Origin: Pseudonocardia sp. ICBG1293
GTDB lineage: Bacteria; Actinomycetota; Actinomycetes; Mycobacteriales; Pseudonocardiaceae
DNA: 64,000 nt
Direction of reading: 5' to 3'
Assembly: GCF_020131355.1 (NCBI RefSeq)
Contig: NZ_JAHLEL010000060.1
Coordinates: 48,845-112,844 of the forward strand
This document shows positions 52,629 to 62,043 of the stretch, one piece after another. Numbering within the stretch: the first letter of the stretch is position 1; the number at the start of each line of letters is the position of its first letter. The notes beneath the pieces are model-generated. The model was not told the DNA's origin, did not search any database, and was given only the letters and a program-made list of their open reading frames with translations. The position numbers were made by a program, and so were the translations under genes.

Positions 52629-53084
52629 TCACGGCTCGGTGCTGCCCGCGCGGCGGTAGGCGGTATCGCGGTCCAGGTGGGACACGGTGAGTGCGTCACC
52701 GCCGATGGCGATCGTCAACAGTTGAATCTCATCGGCGGTGTACTGGTCGGGCAGCGCCCGTCCGAGGGTGTCGAAGCCGCGGTGCATGACCTCGATCGCG
52801 GTGGTGGTGCCGCGGTCGAGGGTGTCGGCGATGACCTCGACCCGCACCGCGAGGATGTTGCCGCCGGTGTCGCCGGGGTCGTAGGGAGCATCGGCGGGTG
52901 GGAGCTGTGCGGGTCCGGCGTAGCCGTCGGCGATCGTTCCGCGGCGGCAGTGGCCGGAGAAGTAGCTCATCAACGCATACGAGGCCTGGTAGAGGTCCTT
53001 GCCGCGGAGGGTGAACTCCTGGGCGGCGATGACCAGGATGTCATCGGGGCCCATCGGATCAGACCTATCGGACACCCCCGGCAT
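52629..53084 (-). CDS. Unknown family, paralogue 3 of 3
   Basis: Protein of 151 residues with GPDDILVIAAQEFTLRGKDL, YFSGHCRRGTIADGYAGPAQ, ILAVRVEVIADTLDRGTTTA and ALPDQYTADEIQLLTIAIGG. The same blocks are in the ORFs at 18764-19258 and 31114-31567. GRGTIADGYAGP is shared with paralogue 2 (RGQIADSYAGP), so these two are closest. Intact and without membrane segments. Function unknown. Confidence 0.65.
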   Translation of the reverse strand: MPGVSDRSDPMGPDDILVIAAQEFTLRGKDLYQASYALMSYFSGHCRRGTIADGYAGPAQLPPADAPYDPGDTGGNILAVRVEVIADTLDRGTTTAIEVMHRGFDTLGRALPDQYTADEIQLLTIAIGGDALTVSHLDRDTAYRRAGSTEP

Positions 53085-53375
53085 GCTACGCCGAACCTGA
53101 CCAGGGGGTGTCTCTGACTTGTTGGGATGGGTCCAGGCCGTTGGGTCTGCAGCCCATAGCGTGCCGAGGGCGACGGTCGGCTGGCTCGGGGTCGCTGACG
53201 GCGGGCGGGGTGGCGAGGGGTCAGTTCACCGTGCCGTCGACAGCCTGTAGCGGTTGGTCTGCCTGGTAGGTGCTCGTGGGCCAACCGGGTGCAGCTTCAC
53301 TGGAGCATTCGGCGGCGGGGTGTCCTTCGAATGTCGGCTGGTGATGTTGCGCTGGGGTGAGGACAGTGGCGGGGT
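53085..53375. other. Intergenic between divergent genes
   Basis: No gene seen in these 291 bases; it should hold the divergent promoters of the family protein and the O-methyltransferase. Confidence 0.4.
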
Positions 53376-54410
53376 ATGTCGTCACGCTGTGATATGTCGA
53401 TGGTGTCGCCGGGCATGCTGATCGTGCAGTTGTCGACGGGGTTCCAGATCTCTCAGGCGCTGTTCGTGGTCGTCGATACCGGGGTTGCCACCTGCTTGGA
53501 GCAGGAAGGCCCCACCACGGTGGGTGATCTTGCGGAGCGGACGGGTACTCGGCCGGATCGGTTGGCTCGTCTGTTGCGGGCGTTGGTTCCGGTGGGGGTG
53601 CTCACTCTCGATGAGGCCGGTCGGTTCGGGGTTACCGAGGCGGGGGCGTTGTTGTCGGAGACTCATCCGGCTTCGCAGGCCCGGCTGGTGCGGATGTGGA
53701 TGCAGATCAATTATCTGCCGTTCTCCGAGCTCGGTCACAGCGTGCGGACCGATACCCCTGGTGGGGAGCGGTATCTCGGTGCGCCGTTTTGGGAGTGGCT
53801 TCACCGGGATCCTGACCGGGCGCAGCTGTTCAGCCAGGCCATGGCTGATATCACCCGAGGTCTGCGGGCGGGCATGTTCGAGGGGTATCGGCTCCCGCCC
53901 GGGCGTGTGGTTGCTGATCTCGGTGGTGCTGATGGCAGCCTGTTGGTCGAGCTGCTCACCCGTGACCGGGGCGATCGTTCTCGGCGGGGGATCCTGTTCG
54001 ATCTCCCGACCACAACTCCTGCCGCCACTCCGGTGTTGACCGCGGCCGGCCTGGTTGATCGTGTCGAGGTTGTCGGCGGGGATTTCTTCGTTGCTGTCCC
54101 TGCTGCGGATGTCTATGTGTTGGCTCATGTGCTTCATGACTGGAGTGATGAAGAGAGTCATCGCATCCTGACCACGATCGCGCGCGCTGCCCGGTCGGGT
54201 GCCCGGCTGCTGGTCATCGAGGCTCTGCTGCCCTCTGATGCCACCGACTCTGGGTTGGCCGGCATCTTTGACCTGACCATGCTCGGGCTTCTTCCTGGTC
54301 AGGAACGCACGGAACAGCACTATCGGGACTTGCTCGACGGGGCCGGGTTTACCGTCGAGCGCGTCGTCGGGACCTCGACCCCGTACTCCATCGTGGAGGC
54401 CGTTCTGTGA
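53376..54410 (+). CDS. Acetylserotonin-type O-methyltransferase
   Basis: Protein of 344 residues of the plant/bacterial O-methyltransferase family (PF00891). An N-terminal winged-helix dimerisation region (PTTVGDLAERTGTRPDRLAR, LTLDEAGRFGVTEAGALL) precedes the SAM domain with VVADLGGADGSLLVELL (178-194). The catalytic histidine is in LAHVLHDWSDEESHRIL (about residues 249-265). Such enzymes methylate hydroxyls in secondary metabolism. Three nearby in-frame ATGs (codons 1, 7 and 9) leave the start unsure. Its TGA overlaps a following GTG (GTGA), so a further coupled gene once existed. Confidence 0.9.
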   Translation: MSSRCDMSMVSPGMLIVQLSTGFQISQALFVVVDTGVATCLEQEGPTTVGDLAERTGTRPDRLARLLRALVPVGVLTLDEAGRFGVTEAGALLSETHPASQARLVRMWMQINYLPFSELGHSVRTDTPGGERYLGAPFWEWLHRDPDRAQLFSQAMADITRGLRAGMFEGYRLPPGRVVADLGGADGSLLVELLTRDRGDRSRRGILFDLPTTTPAATPVLTAAGLVDRVEVVGGDFFVAVPAADVYVLAHVLHDWSDEESHRILTTIARAARSGARLLVIEALLPSDATDSGLAGIFDLTMLGLLPGQERTEQHYRDLLDGAGFTVERVVGTSTPYSIVEAVL

Positions 54411-54676
54411 ACCCCGAGCGGCAGGGCGATCTGCTGGCCGGTGCTGCTGGTCGGGCGACCCGCTGCTTTGTTGTCCGGGGCTTTGGGTTCCGGACAATGT
54501 CGTGTCGTTGGCCGAACGCTGGTGAGGTTCCCCCGCCGGCTCGGAGTGCTTGTTCACTGCACAGGCCCGTTGGTGGGGCGCTGTGACCAGGAGCGGTGCG
54601 GCGAGGCGATTCGGAGTGATGGCGCTGGGTATTTGCATCCGACTCTGATAGTGGCGCGCTCAGGCGGTCGTAGCAC
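54407..54676 (+). other. Start of a lost coupled gene and left end of an IS30 element
   Basis: A GTG at 54407 overlaps the O-methyltransferase stop and opens MNPERQGDLLAGAAGRATRC, which soon runs into non-native sequence. A gene downstream of the methyltransferase was probably replaced here by the IS30-type element whose transposase starts near 54677. Confidence 0.35.
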
Positions 54677-55006
54677 TTGATCTTGTTGTTCGGTGGAGAA
54701 CAGGATCATGACGTGCGGGAAGTGCTCACTTTGACTGATCGGGAGAAGATCTCGCGGGGGTTGGCCGCAGGCTGGCGGTTGTGTGATATCGCTGAGGTGC
54801 TGGGTCGGGATCGGTCGGTGATCTCTCGTGAGGTCGCCCGCCACGGCGGTCGGGAGGACTACCGGGCAGGTCCGGCCGAGGAAGCCGCGCGCGCAGCGCG
54901 GGCCCGACCGAAGAGGTTCGCGGTGGACCGGTCACCGCGATTACAGGCGGTGGTGACCGGGTTGTTGAAGATCGGCTGGTCCCCGGCCTCGATCGCGGGT
55001 CGCTTA
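54677..55006 (+). pseudogene. IS30-family transposase, N-terminal part
   Basis: The frame contains LTLTDREKISRGLAAGWRLC and DIAEVLGRDRSVISREVARH, the IS30 HTH_38 domain, then GLLKIGWSPASIAGRL. It is cut at 55006 by the IS5-M2 composite; the integrase core is absent. Confidence 0.85.
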
Positions 55007-55070
55007 GACGTCGTTTCAGAAGTGGTGGGCCCGGTTCTGCCGGTGACGGCGGGGCTGGCAGCATCGGCTG

Positions 55071-55663
55071 ATGGTCGCGCCTCGTGTGTCTGAGAAGACG
55101 AAGATTTTCGAGTTGGAGATCGTCCTGACCGAGGTGGTGCCGGCGGTCCGGCGTCGGGTGCAGGTGCCGGGCGAGGTCGACTTGGCGGTGTTGCACGAGG
55201 TGGTGCAGTCAGTGATGGGCTGGACGAACTCTCATCTGCACGAGTTCGAGATCGTCGGGCGCCGCTACGGGATCCCAGACCCGGACTGGCCCGGACAGGA
55301 TGTCGCCGACGAGACGAAAGAGAAGCTGTTTCGGCTGGTCAAGGCTGGTGACCGGTTCGGTTACGTCTACGACTTCGGTGACAACTGGGCCCACGAGATC
55401 ACCGTCGAGGCGGTCGCGGCCGTCGAGCCGGGAGTGTGCTATCCGCGATGCGTCGCCGGGCAGGGGGCGTGCCCGCCCGAGGACGTCGGCGGGATCGGGG
55501 GTATGAGGACTTCCAGGCCGTGCTCGCCGACCCTGACCATCCCGACCGCGCCGAGCGCCTGGAGTGGGCGGGCGGGCCGTTCGACCCGCACCGCTTCGAC
55601 CCTGACGAGGCCGACCGGGCCTTGGAGTGGCTGGCCTGGCGGCCGCTGGCCCCGACCTCGTAG
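55071..55663 (+). pseudogene. pRiA4b ORF-3-like passenger gene, frameshifted
   Basis: Same protein as at 24341-24934, but a run of six G has become five at about 55496-55500, after DVGGIGG. The C-terminal third (EDFQAVLADPDHPDRAERLE) is in another frame and ends at 55663. Confidence 0.85.
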
Positions 55664-55694
55664 GCGAGTGCCTCAGCGAGGGCTGGGTCGACCA

Positions 55695-56534
55695 TCACTT
55701 CGGCTTCGGCTTGGTGAGGCGGCGGTGGCAGATCAGGGCGCAGGCCAGCGATAACAGCGCGGTGATCGTGGATTCGGCGCGGTCGTAGCGCAGCGCGAGG
55801 CGGCGGAAGTCCAGCAGCCAGGACATGGTGCGCTCGACGACCCAGCGGACCCGCCCGAGCCGGGTGGAGTCCTCGATCCCGCGCCGGGCGATCCGCACCC
55901 CGATCCCACGCCCACTCAGGTAGCGGCGGCAGCGGGGATAGTCGTAGCCCTTGTCGGCGTGCACCTTGTCCGGCCGACGTCGCGGACGCCCCGGCTGTCC
56001 CGCCCGTTCGCGGACGCCGGGGTTGGTGTCCAGCAGCGGGGCGAGCATCCGACTGTCGTGGGTGTTCGCCCCGGTGACCAGCGCATGCAGCGGGAGCCCG
56101 CCTCGGTCGCAGAGCACGTGGTACTTGCTGCCCGCCTTCCCGCGATCGGTCGGCGAGGGCCCGGTGGCCTCGCCGCGGCGCTTGGCCCGCACGCTCACGC
56201 TGTCCACCGCCGCCCGCGACCAGTCCAGCAGGCCCTGCTGGGCGAGGCGGTCGAGCATCACCCGGTGCAGCTGGGCCCAGACCCCGGCCTGCTGCCACTG
56301 CCGTAGCCGCCGCCAGCAGGTCACTCCGGACCCACAGCCGAGCTCGGCGGGCAGCGCGTTCCAGCTGATCCCGGTCTTGAGCACGAACACGATCCCGGCC
56401 AGAGCGGCCCGATCCGGCACCCGCGGACGGCCTGTCCGTCCCCGCTTGTGCTTGCGCGGCTTGGGCAGCAGCGGCTCCACCAGCGCCCACAGCTCGTCGC
56501 TCACCAATCGCTCGACACAAGATCGCCGCGCCAC
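55695..56534 (-). CDS. IS5-family transposase (IS5-M, copy 2)
   Basis: Identical to the transposase at 23470-24309; intact DDE core. Confidence 0.92.
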   Translation of the reverse strand: MARRSCVERLVSDELWALVEPLLPKPRKHKRGRTGRPRVPDRAALAGIVFVLKTGISWNALPAELGCGSGVTCWRRLRQWQQAGVWAQLHRVMLDRLAQQGLLDWSRAAVDSVSVRAKRRGEATGPSPTDRGKAGSKYHVLCDRGGLPLHALVTGANTHDSRMLAPLLDTNPGVRERAGQPGRPRRRPDKVHADKGYDYPRCRRYLSGRGIGVRIARRGIEDSTRLGRVRWVVERTMSWLLDFRRLALRYDRAESTITALLSLACALICHRRLTKPKPK

Positions 56535-56604
56535 GACCGGACATGATCAGCTACCAGCGCCGATCCACACAGGACCGACACGCCGACTTCTGAAACGACC
56601 TCTT

Positions 56605-56727
56605 AGAGGTCATTTCAGAACGAGGTCGACGTGTCTGTTGTAGACGACAAGCGGCTATCTGACCTGCCGTTTGATCTGTCGTCGAGGGGTCAATGGAAAC
56701 TCGACAAGTCGTTCTGAAACGACCTCT
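56605..56727 (+). repeat. 123-bp MITE, copy 8
   Basis: MITE between IS5-M2 and IS5-B2, with TTA on both sides. Confidence 0.92.
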
Positions 56728-56728
56728 T

Positions 56729-57738
56729 AGAGCGTCCGGCGATTGATGGTTATCGGAGTCGACGGGTCGTGGGTCGGGTTGTCCAGCGGTAGCGGCTGCG
56801 GGCACGGTTGATCAGCCGGCGGATCACGGTGAGCGCGGCGGCGAGGTCGAGGTAGAACTCGACGATGATCTTCCGGCGATCGGTGAACCGGCGCAGCTTG
56901 CCGTAGCCGTTCATCCAGGAGTGCGTGCGCTCGATGGGCCACCGTCGTCCTGCCTGGATCGGAGCCGGGACCCCCGTGGTCGCGATCTCGCCGGTGAAGC
57001 CCAGGGTGTGCAGCAGAGTACGGGTCTTGCCGGAGTCATAGCCGCGGTCCAGGTGCACGGTCGGGAACAGATCACCACCGTGGGCGTCGCGGTGGCGGGG
57101 CAGCGGGCCGATCATCGTCACGATGCCGGTCAAGGTCGGTTCCAGCAGGGGCGAGTCATGGTCGTTGGCTCGCGCCGCGACCAGGTGCAGCGGGATGCCC
57201 TGGTCATCGCAGGCCACGGACCGTTTCGTGCCCTGCTTGCCGCGGCCGACAGGGCTGCGGCCGGCCACCTCGCCTCCGCCTGGTGCCTTGGTGATCGATC
57301 CGTCGACCGCCAGATCGTCAAGATCCAGGCCGAGTATCTGGTCGTAACCGGCCAGCGCGGTGCGGAGCAGTTCCTCGCTGACTCCCGCGGTGGCCCAGTC
57401 ATCGAGACGGCGGCGGATGGTGCGGTCCGAGCAACCCGGCGTGGCGATGCGTTCGTAGCCACTACCGTGCACCAGAGCGGCAACGACGTGGTCGAACACG
57501 ACCCGATCAGAGATCCGGCGACGGTGACAGCCCCACGGATGGGCCGGGTCGAACTCCGGGCGCCGCTCTGCCTCGATCAGGGCAGCGAACTCGACCCAGA
57601 GGGGGTCGATCAGCGATTCTGGCAATAGAGGCACGGACCCTCCAGGCGACCATCAGGACATCAGCAATCCCATGATCACTTGCAGGTCCGTGTCTCTACC
57701 AACACCGACACACGGCCACCTCTACTGCCGGACGCTCT
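56729..57738 (-). mobile_element. IS5-B copy 2 (1010 bp)
   Basis: Reverse copy of IS5-B1. Left flank TTA, right flank TTC. Its right end sits exactly at the stop codon of the IS256-X2 transposase and has removed that element's terminal repeat. Confidence 0.9.
56750..57634 (-). CDS. IS5-family transposase (IS5-B, copy 2)
   Basis: Identical to the transposase at 359-1243; intact. Confidence 0.92.
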   Translation of the reverse strand: MPLLPESLIDPLWVEFAALIEAERRPEFDPAHPWGCHRRRISDRVVFDHVVAALVHGSGYERIATPGCSDRTIRRRLDDWATAGVSEELLRTALAGYDQILGLDLDDLAVDGSITKAPGGGEVAGRSPVGRGKQGTKRSVACDDQGIPLHLVAARANDHDSPLLEPTLTGIVTMIGPLPRHRDAHGGDLFPTVHLDRGYDSGKTRTLLHTLGFTGEIATTGVPAPIQAGRRWPIERTHSWMNGYGKLRRFTDRRKIIVEFYLDLAAALTVIRRLINRARSRYRWTTRPTTRRLR

Positions 57739-59071
57739 TCAGTGAGTGGTTCTCTCGAATCGTGCGGCGAAGGTGATCGCGAACGCGTTCAGCGCGGGCT
57801 TCCACCTCATCATCCAGCGTGCCCGGCCTCCGCCGGTGGGGTCAAGCGAGCGGGTCACGAGGTAGAGGCACTTCAGCGCCGCGGCCTCGTTGGGGAAGTG
57901 TCCACGCGCTCGAGTGTCCACGCGCTCGAACGGCTCTGCGATACCTCGCGTTGATGGACTCGATCGCGTTGGTCGTGCAGATCACTCGCCGGATCTCGAC
58001 GTCGTACTCCAGGAACGGCACGAACTCCGCCCAGGAGCTGCGCCAGAGCTGGACGATCGCCGGATACCGCTGTCCCCACTCGGCGGCGAACTCTTCGAAC
58101 CGGTCCTTCGCCGCCTGCTCGGACGGGGCCGAGTAGACGGGCTTGAGCGAACGGACGAGCGCGTCGCGGTGCTGCCGTCCGGCGTAACGGAAGCTGTTGC
58201 GGATCAGATGGACGATGCACTGCTGCACGACTGTCTGCTCCCAGGTGGTGTTGATCGCCTCCGGGAGACCCTTGAGGCCGTCACAGACGGCGATGAGCAC
58301 GTCCTCGCCGCCGCGGTTCTTCAGCTCGGTGAACACTTGCAGCCAGAACCTCGCGCCTTCCTGGCCGTCGCCGGCCCAGATGCCGAGGATGTCGCGTTCT
58401 CCGTTCGTCGTGACGCCCATGACGACGTAGAACGGGGTGTTGCGGACCTGCCCGTCCCGGACTTTCACCACGATCGCGTCGACGAAGATCACCGGGTAGA
58501 GCACATCCAGCGGCCTGCTCGCCCATTCGGCGAGCTCGCTGGTGACCTTCTCGGTGATTCGGCTGACCGTGTCCCTGGAGACCTTCGCCCCGTAGACCTC
58601 GTCGAAGTGCGCGACGATCTCCCCGGTCGTCAGTCCACGCGCGGTCAGCGACAGCACGATCTGGTCGATGCCGTCCAGGCGGCGCTTGCGCTTGGGGACG
58701 ATCACCGGCTCGAACGACCCGTCCCGGTCCCGGGGGACCTCGATCTGCACGGGGCCGATCTCGGTGAGCACCGTCTTCGTCCGGCTGCCGTTACGCATGT
58801 TCGCCCCCAGCGGGGTCTCACCATGCTCGTGACCGAGGTGCTCGGTCAGCTCGGCGCTCAGCGCCGTCTCCAGGACGTTCTTCGTGAGCTGGTTCAGCAG
58901 CCCACCCGGGCCGACGAGGCTCACGCCCTGCTTCTTCGCCTGCGTCAGCAGGCGCTCGGCGAGGTCCTTCTGATCAATGATCTCTCCCGTCACGGGATCG
59001 ATCATCGCGTCGTCCAACAACTCGGTCGTGTCAGCCACGGCCGTCTCCTTCCGGATCAGGCCGGACCCCAC
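57739..59071 (-). pseudogene. IS256-X transposase with internal 16-bp duplication
   Basis: Mutator-type transposase starting near MGSGLIRKETAVADTTELLD; an internal GTG at VADTTELLDDAM is the better start, as GGAGACGG precedes it. It includes LTKNVLETALSAELTEHLGH, RDRDGSFEPVIVPKRKRRLD and the DDE residues listed for copy 1. A 16-bp tandem duplication at about 57897-57928 shifts the frame; the natural C-terminus ends at 57739. The same lesion is in copy 1. Confidence 0.87.
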
Positions 59072-59094
59072 CCACCGTTATTCAGACAGTCCCC
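57739..59094 (-). mobile_element. IS256-X copy 2, right terminal repeat missing
   Basis: IS256-family element with its left end at 59070-59094 (GGGGACTGTCTGAATAACGGTG on the minus strand). The other end is lost at the IS5-B2 junction. Confidence 0.85.
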
Positions 59095-59222
59095 GGTCGA
59101 GTGAATGGTGCTCGTCTGGCGTTCACGAGTGTCAGTAGATCGGTGACACTCTGTATCTTGGGCTCGTATTCACGAGAAATTTATAGGCGCGTGTTCCGAG
59201 ATAGCGGTGGTATGCGCCACAG

Positions 59223-60374
59223 TTGTCGGATGTGACTGGTTTTGATCATCCGGAGGTTGTTCCGCGGTTGTTGGGTGCGGTGACGGTGGTGTTGGCAGGT
59301 GCTGCGGGTGCGTTGGATGCGGTGACGTTTTTCGTGTTCAATGAGGTTTTCGCCAGTACGATGACGGGGAATCTGGCTGTGCTCGGGCTCGGGCTCGGGC
59401 TCGGGCGTTGGTTGTCGTCTGTTGAGGCGTTGTGCGCGGTCGCTGGGTATGTCGTCGGGTTGATGGTGGGCACGATCGTTGCTGGTCTGGTGATGCATCG
59501 GTTGCCGTGGCGGACTGCGGTCGCCACCGTTCTGGTTGTCGAGCTGGTGGTGTTGGTGACGGTCGGTATCGGATTTTACGGTTTCGTGAGTCCGGAATAC
59601 AATACGGTGCGGGCGGTGGTGTTGGTGACCGGTGGTGCGGCGGCGATGGGAATTCAAGCTGCCGGGCTCAGGTATGTGGGCCCAGCGGGGACACCGACAA
59701 ATTTTCTGACCGGTACGGTGACGAATTTGGTATCGGCTATGGTCGAGCTGCACAGGCCCAGTTGGGACAGTAATTCGGTGTTGCGGATCGCGGCGTTCGT
59801 GTGTGCGGCCGGTGGGGCTGCTGTGGTGCAGCGGCTGGTGCCTGGTGCGGCTTACGTTCTGCCGGTGGTACTGGTGGCGGTCGCGGTGGGGTTGATGGCT
59901 CGGGTTGTTCGGGTCAATCACGGTGGGCTACTTGCTGGGGGTCCCCAGTTCCGGGATCTGACCCGGCTCGCGGAGAACATCGAACGCGGATCCGAGCATG
60001 GATCACCCGCCGATGCCGGCCACGGCGGTGCGCCAGTGCCGGCGGCTGCGGTGGGGTCGGCGGTGTGCGGTCGGGTGGTGGGGCCGGACGGATTGGGGGT
60101 GCCGGCGGTGGTGACCTTGCTTGATGATCAGGGCCGGTGTGTGGCGCGTCGCGATACCGATGACGACGGCCGTTATCACCTACGGCCGACCGCGGCGGGT
60201 GTGCACACCATCGTCGGCAGCCCGGACCCCGACCAGCACGCCACCACTGCTACTGGTGGCGCTGGTGGTGGTGTTCTGTGGCCGCGGGCCACGACGGTCA
60301 CGGTGTCACGACCCCGGCGCGGATGCCCTGCCCGCCCTGTCGTTCACGATCTCACCCTCCAGGATGCTGACTGA
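59223..60374 (+). CDS. YoaK-type (DUF1275) membrane protein with extra C-terminal domain
   Basis: Protein of 383 residues, TTG start. Residues 1-235 match DUF1275: six hydrophobic helices, AGALDAVTFFVFNEVFASTM, TGNLAVLGLGL and GPAGTPTNFLTGTVTNL. After a polar linker, residues 285-345 (VCGRVVGPDGLGVPAVVTLL, GRCVARRDTDDDGRYHLRPT) look like a carboxypeptidase-regulatory or CnaB-like beta-sandwich. Four GGGCTC hexamers at about 59383-59406 encode the LGLGLGLG stretch and may vary in number. Function is unknown; transport or sensing at the membrane is plausible. Confidence 0.75.
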   Translation: MSDVTGFDHPEVVPRLLGAVTVVLAGAAGALDAVTFFVFNEVFASTMTGNLAVLGLGLGLGRWLSSVEALCAVAGYVVGLMVGTIVAGLVMHRLPWRTAVATVLVVELVVLVTVGIGFYGFVSPEYNTVRAVVLVTGGAAAMGIQAAGLRYVGPAGTPTNFLTGTVTNLVSAMVELHRPSWDSNSVLRIAAFVCAAGGAAVVQRLVPGAAYVLPVVLVAVAVGLMARVVRVNHGGLLAGGPQFRDLTRLAENIERGSEHGSPADAGHGGAPVPAAAVGSAVCGRVVGPDGLGVPAVVTLLDDQGRCVARRDTDDDGRYHLRPTAAGVHTIVGSPDPDQHATTATGGAGGGVLWPRATTVTVSRPRRGCPARPVVHDLTLQDAD

Positions 60375-60813
60375 ACTCACTGGACCAGCGCCACCGCAGC
60401 CGGACCCCGCGGCGCCGGGGACGGCTATTACGACCTCGGCTGTCTCGACGGCCCCGCCATCGCGGCCGAGTCCGTACCGAACGTTGCGGGTCGGCGGCCA
60501 CACGGGAAGGTTCTGACCTGGGCCGACCCTCGGACTCGTGCGGCATGAATTCATCACCTGCCTGCCGACAGCAGATGACCTGATTGTCATCTGTTCTCCT
60601 CGGAACCCCCGTTAGCATCAGATAGGCAGCCCAGTCGACACGGTCGATACCAGAGCGAGGCCGATTGTCATCGTGTTGTTCGTGATCGCCCTCGGCGGGC
60701 AGGGTATGGATGCTTGTCACGGTCGAATCTTCTGGCCCTGGTAACACACCGGCTGCGGCGGCACCCAACGACTGGGCTGTCCCGGAGAAGAAGCTCGCAG
60801 TCGTGGCTTGCAT
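60352..60813 (-). CDS. Possible hypothetical protein
   Basis: Minus-strand frame from ATG at 60813 (MQATTASFFSGTAQSLGAAA), with VDWAAYLMLTGVPRRTDDNQ and CCRQAGDEFMPHESEGRPRS, ending in an Arg-rich tail that overlaps the 3' end of the YoaK-like gene by 23 bases. The middle reads as protein, the tail does not. It may be a decayed gene. Apart from it, 60375-60820 holds nothing I can support. Confidence 0.25.
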   Translation of the reverse strand: MQATTASFFSGTAQSLGAAAAGVLPGPEDSTVTSIHTLPAEGDHEQHDDNRPRSGIDRVDWAAYLMLTGVPRRTDDNQVICCRQAGDEFMPHESEGRPRSEPSRVAADPQRSVRTRPRWRGRRDSRGRNSRPRRRGVRLRWRWSSEFSQHPGG

Positions 60814-60859
60814 GGACTCTTGAGCTTGGCCCCGTAGTCCGGACCCCGACGGTGTGGGG

Positions 60860-61744
60860 TCAGTGGGTGTGGTTGGGCGGGGTGTGGGCTGCTTCGAAGT
60901 CGTTCGGGGAGAGCATCCCAATACTGGAATGGCGCCGTAACGGATTGTACCAGCATTCTATCCATTCGAAGATGGCGGTGGCAAGCTCTGCGCGGGTTTT
61001 CCAGGTTCTGGAATCGAGCAGTTCGAGTTGCATGGTACCCCAGAATGATTCGACCAGAGAGTTATCGTAGCAATCTCCGATCGAGCCCATCGATGGGACG
61101 ATTCCAGCGGCGACCAGACGTCGACCGAATGCCCATGATGTGAATTGGGTGCCGTGGTTGGAATGTAGGATCGTGGCGTGGTATTGCGGGCGTCGGCGGA
61201 GTATGGCCATGCCGAGGGCGTCGATGACGAGTTCGGTGCGCATGTTGTCGGCGATGGACCATCCGACTGCTTTCCGGGAGAATACATCGATGACTGCCGC
61301 GCAGTAGACTTTCCCTTCTCGGGTGGGGTGTTCGGTGATGTCGGTGCACCAGATCTCATCCGGTCCGTCGACGGTGAAGTCGCGGTCGACCAGGTCGGTG
61401 TAGGGGTCGGCGTGCTGGTCCCGGACGGTGCAGCCGTGGTTGCGTCGCCGGTAGAGGCCCTGGATCCCGGCCTGGCGCATCAGCCGAGCGACGCGTTTGT
61501 GGTTCACCGTGATACCGAGTCCGAGGGTGAGCTCGGCGTGCACACGTGGCCATCCGTAGGTGCCCCGGGACTCTGCGTGGATTTTCTCGATGTGTTTGAG
61601 GAGCAGTTCGTTCTCCTGCGTCCGTAGCGATGTCGCCCCGGAGTGCCATTCGTAGTAGCCCTGGCGGCGGACGCCAAGGACCCGGCAGGTCACCGCGACG
61701 TCGAATCCATCGTCGGCGAGTTCACGGACCAGCGGGAAAACTAC
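60860..61744 (-). CDS. IS3-B OrfB transposase (copy 4)
   Basis: Same as the OrfB at 12489-13373 with one change of note: the second catalytic motif reads LHSNHGTQFT instead of LHSDHGTQFT, so the second acidic residue is lost and this copy should be catalytically dead. Confidence 0.9.
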   Translation of the reverse strand, partial: VVFPLVRELADDGFDVAVTCRVLGVRRQGYYEWHSGATSLRTQENELLLKHIEKIHAESRGTYGWPRVHAELTLGLGITVNHKRVARLMRQAGIQGLYRRRNHGCTVRDQHADPYTDLVDRDFTVDGPDEIWCTDITEHPTREGKVYCAAVIDVFSRKAVGWSIADNMRTELVIDALGMAILRRRPQYHATILHSNHGTQFTSWAFGRRLVAAGIVPSMGSIGDCYDNSLVESFWGTMQLELLDSRTWKTRAELATAIFEWIECWYNPLRRHSSIGMLSPNDFEAAHTPPNHTH

Positions 61745-62043
61745 TTTGGGAGGATGTTCTCCCGGGCGAAGTACGCGGCAGCACGCTTGAGGATCTCGTT
61801 CTCGATCTCGATCCGGCGGGCCTTCTTTCGGAGTTCGACGATCTCACTTTTCTCCGCGCTCGACAGACGTGTGGAGCGCGGGTCACCGTCGTCTGCGTCG
61901 GCCTGGGAGACCCAGTTCCGCAGACACGACTCCGACAACGACAGGTCCTTGGCGATTTCCGAGATCGGCTTGACCTTCGAACGGGCCAGGTCGATAGCGC
62001 GTTGCCGGAACTCCGGCGGGTGAGGAGCGGGCACGAACGACAT
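61741..62043 (-). CDS. IS3-B OrfA (copy 4)
   Basis: Same as the OrfA of copies 2 and 3; intact. Confidence 0.9.
   Translation of the reverse strand: MSFVPAPHPPEFRQRAIDLARSKVKPISEIAKDLSLSESCLRNWVSQADADDGDPRSTRLSSAEKSEIVELRKKARRIEIENEILKRAAAYFARENILPK

Larger units (their letters stand above)
55006..56603 (-). mobile_element. IS5-M copy 2, next to MITE-8
   Basis: Reverse copy of IS5-M1, one base shorter. Flanked by TTA on the left and TTA between it and MITE-8; a further TTA follows MITE-8. The same MITE-IS order and orientation as at 23277-24999 suggests that the pair travels together. Confidence 0.9.
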
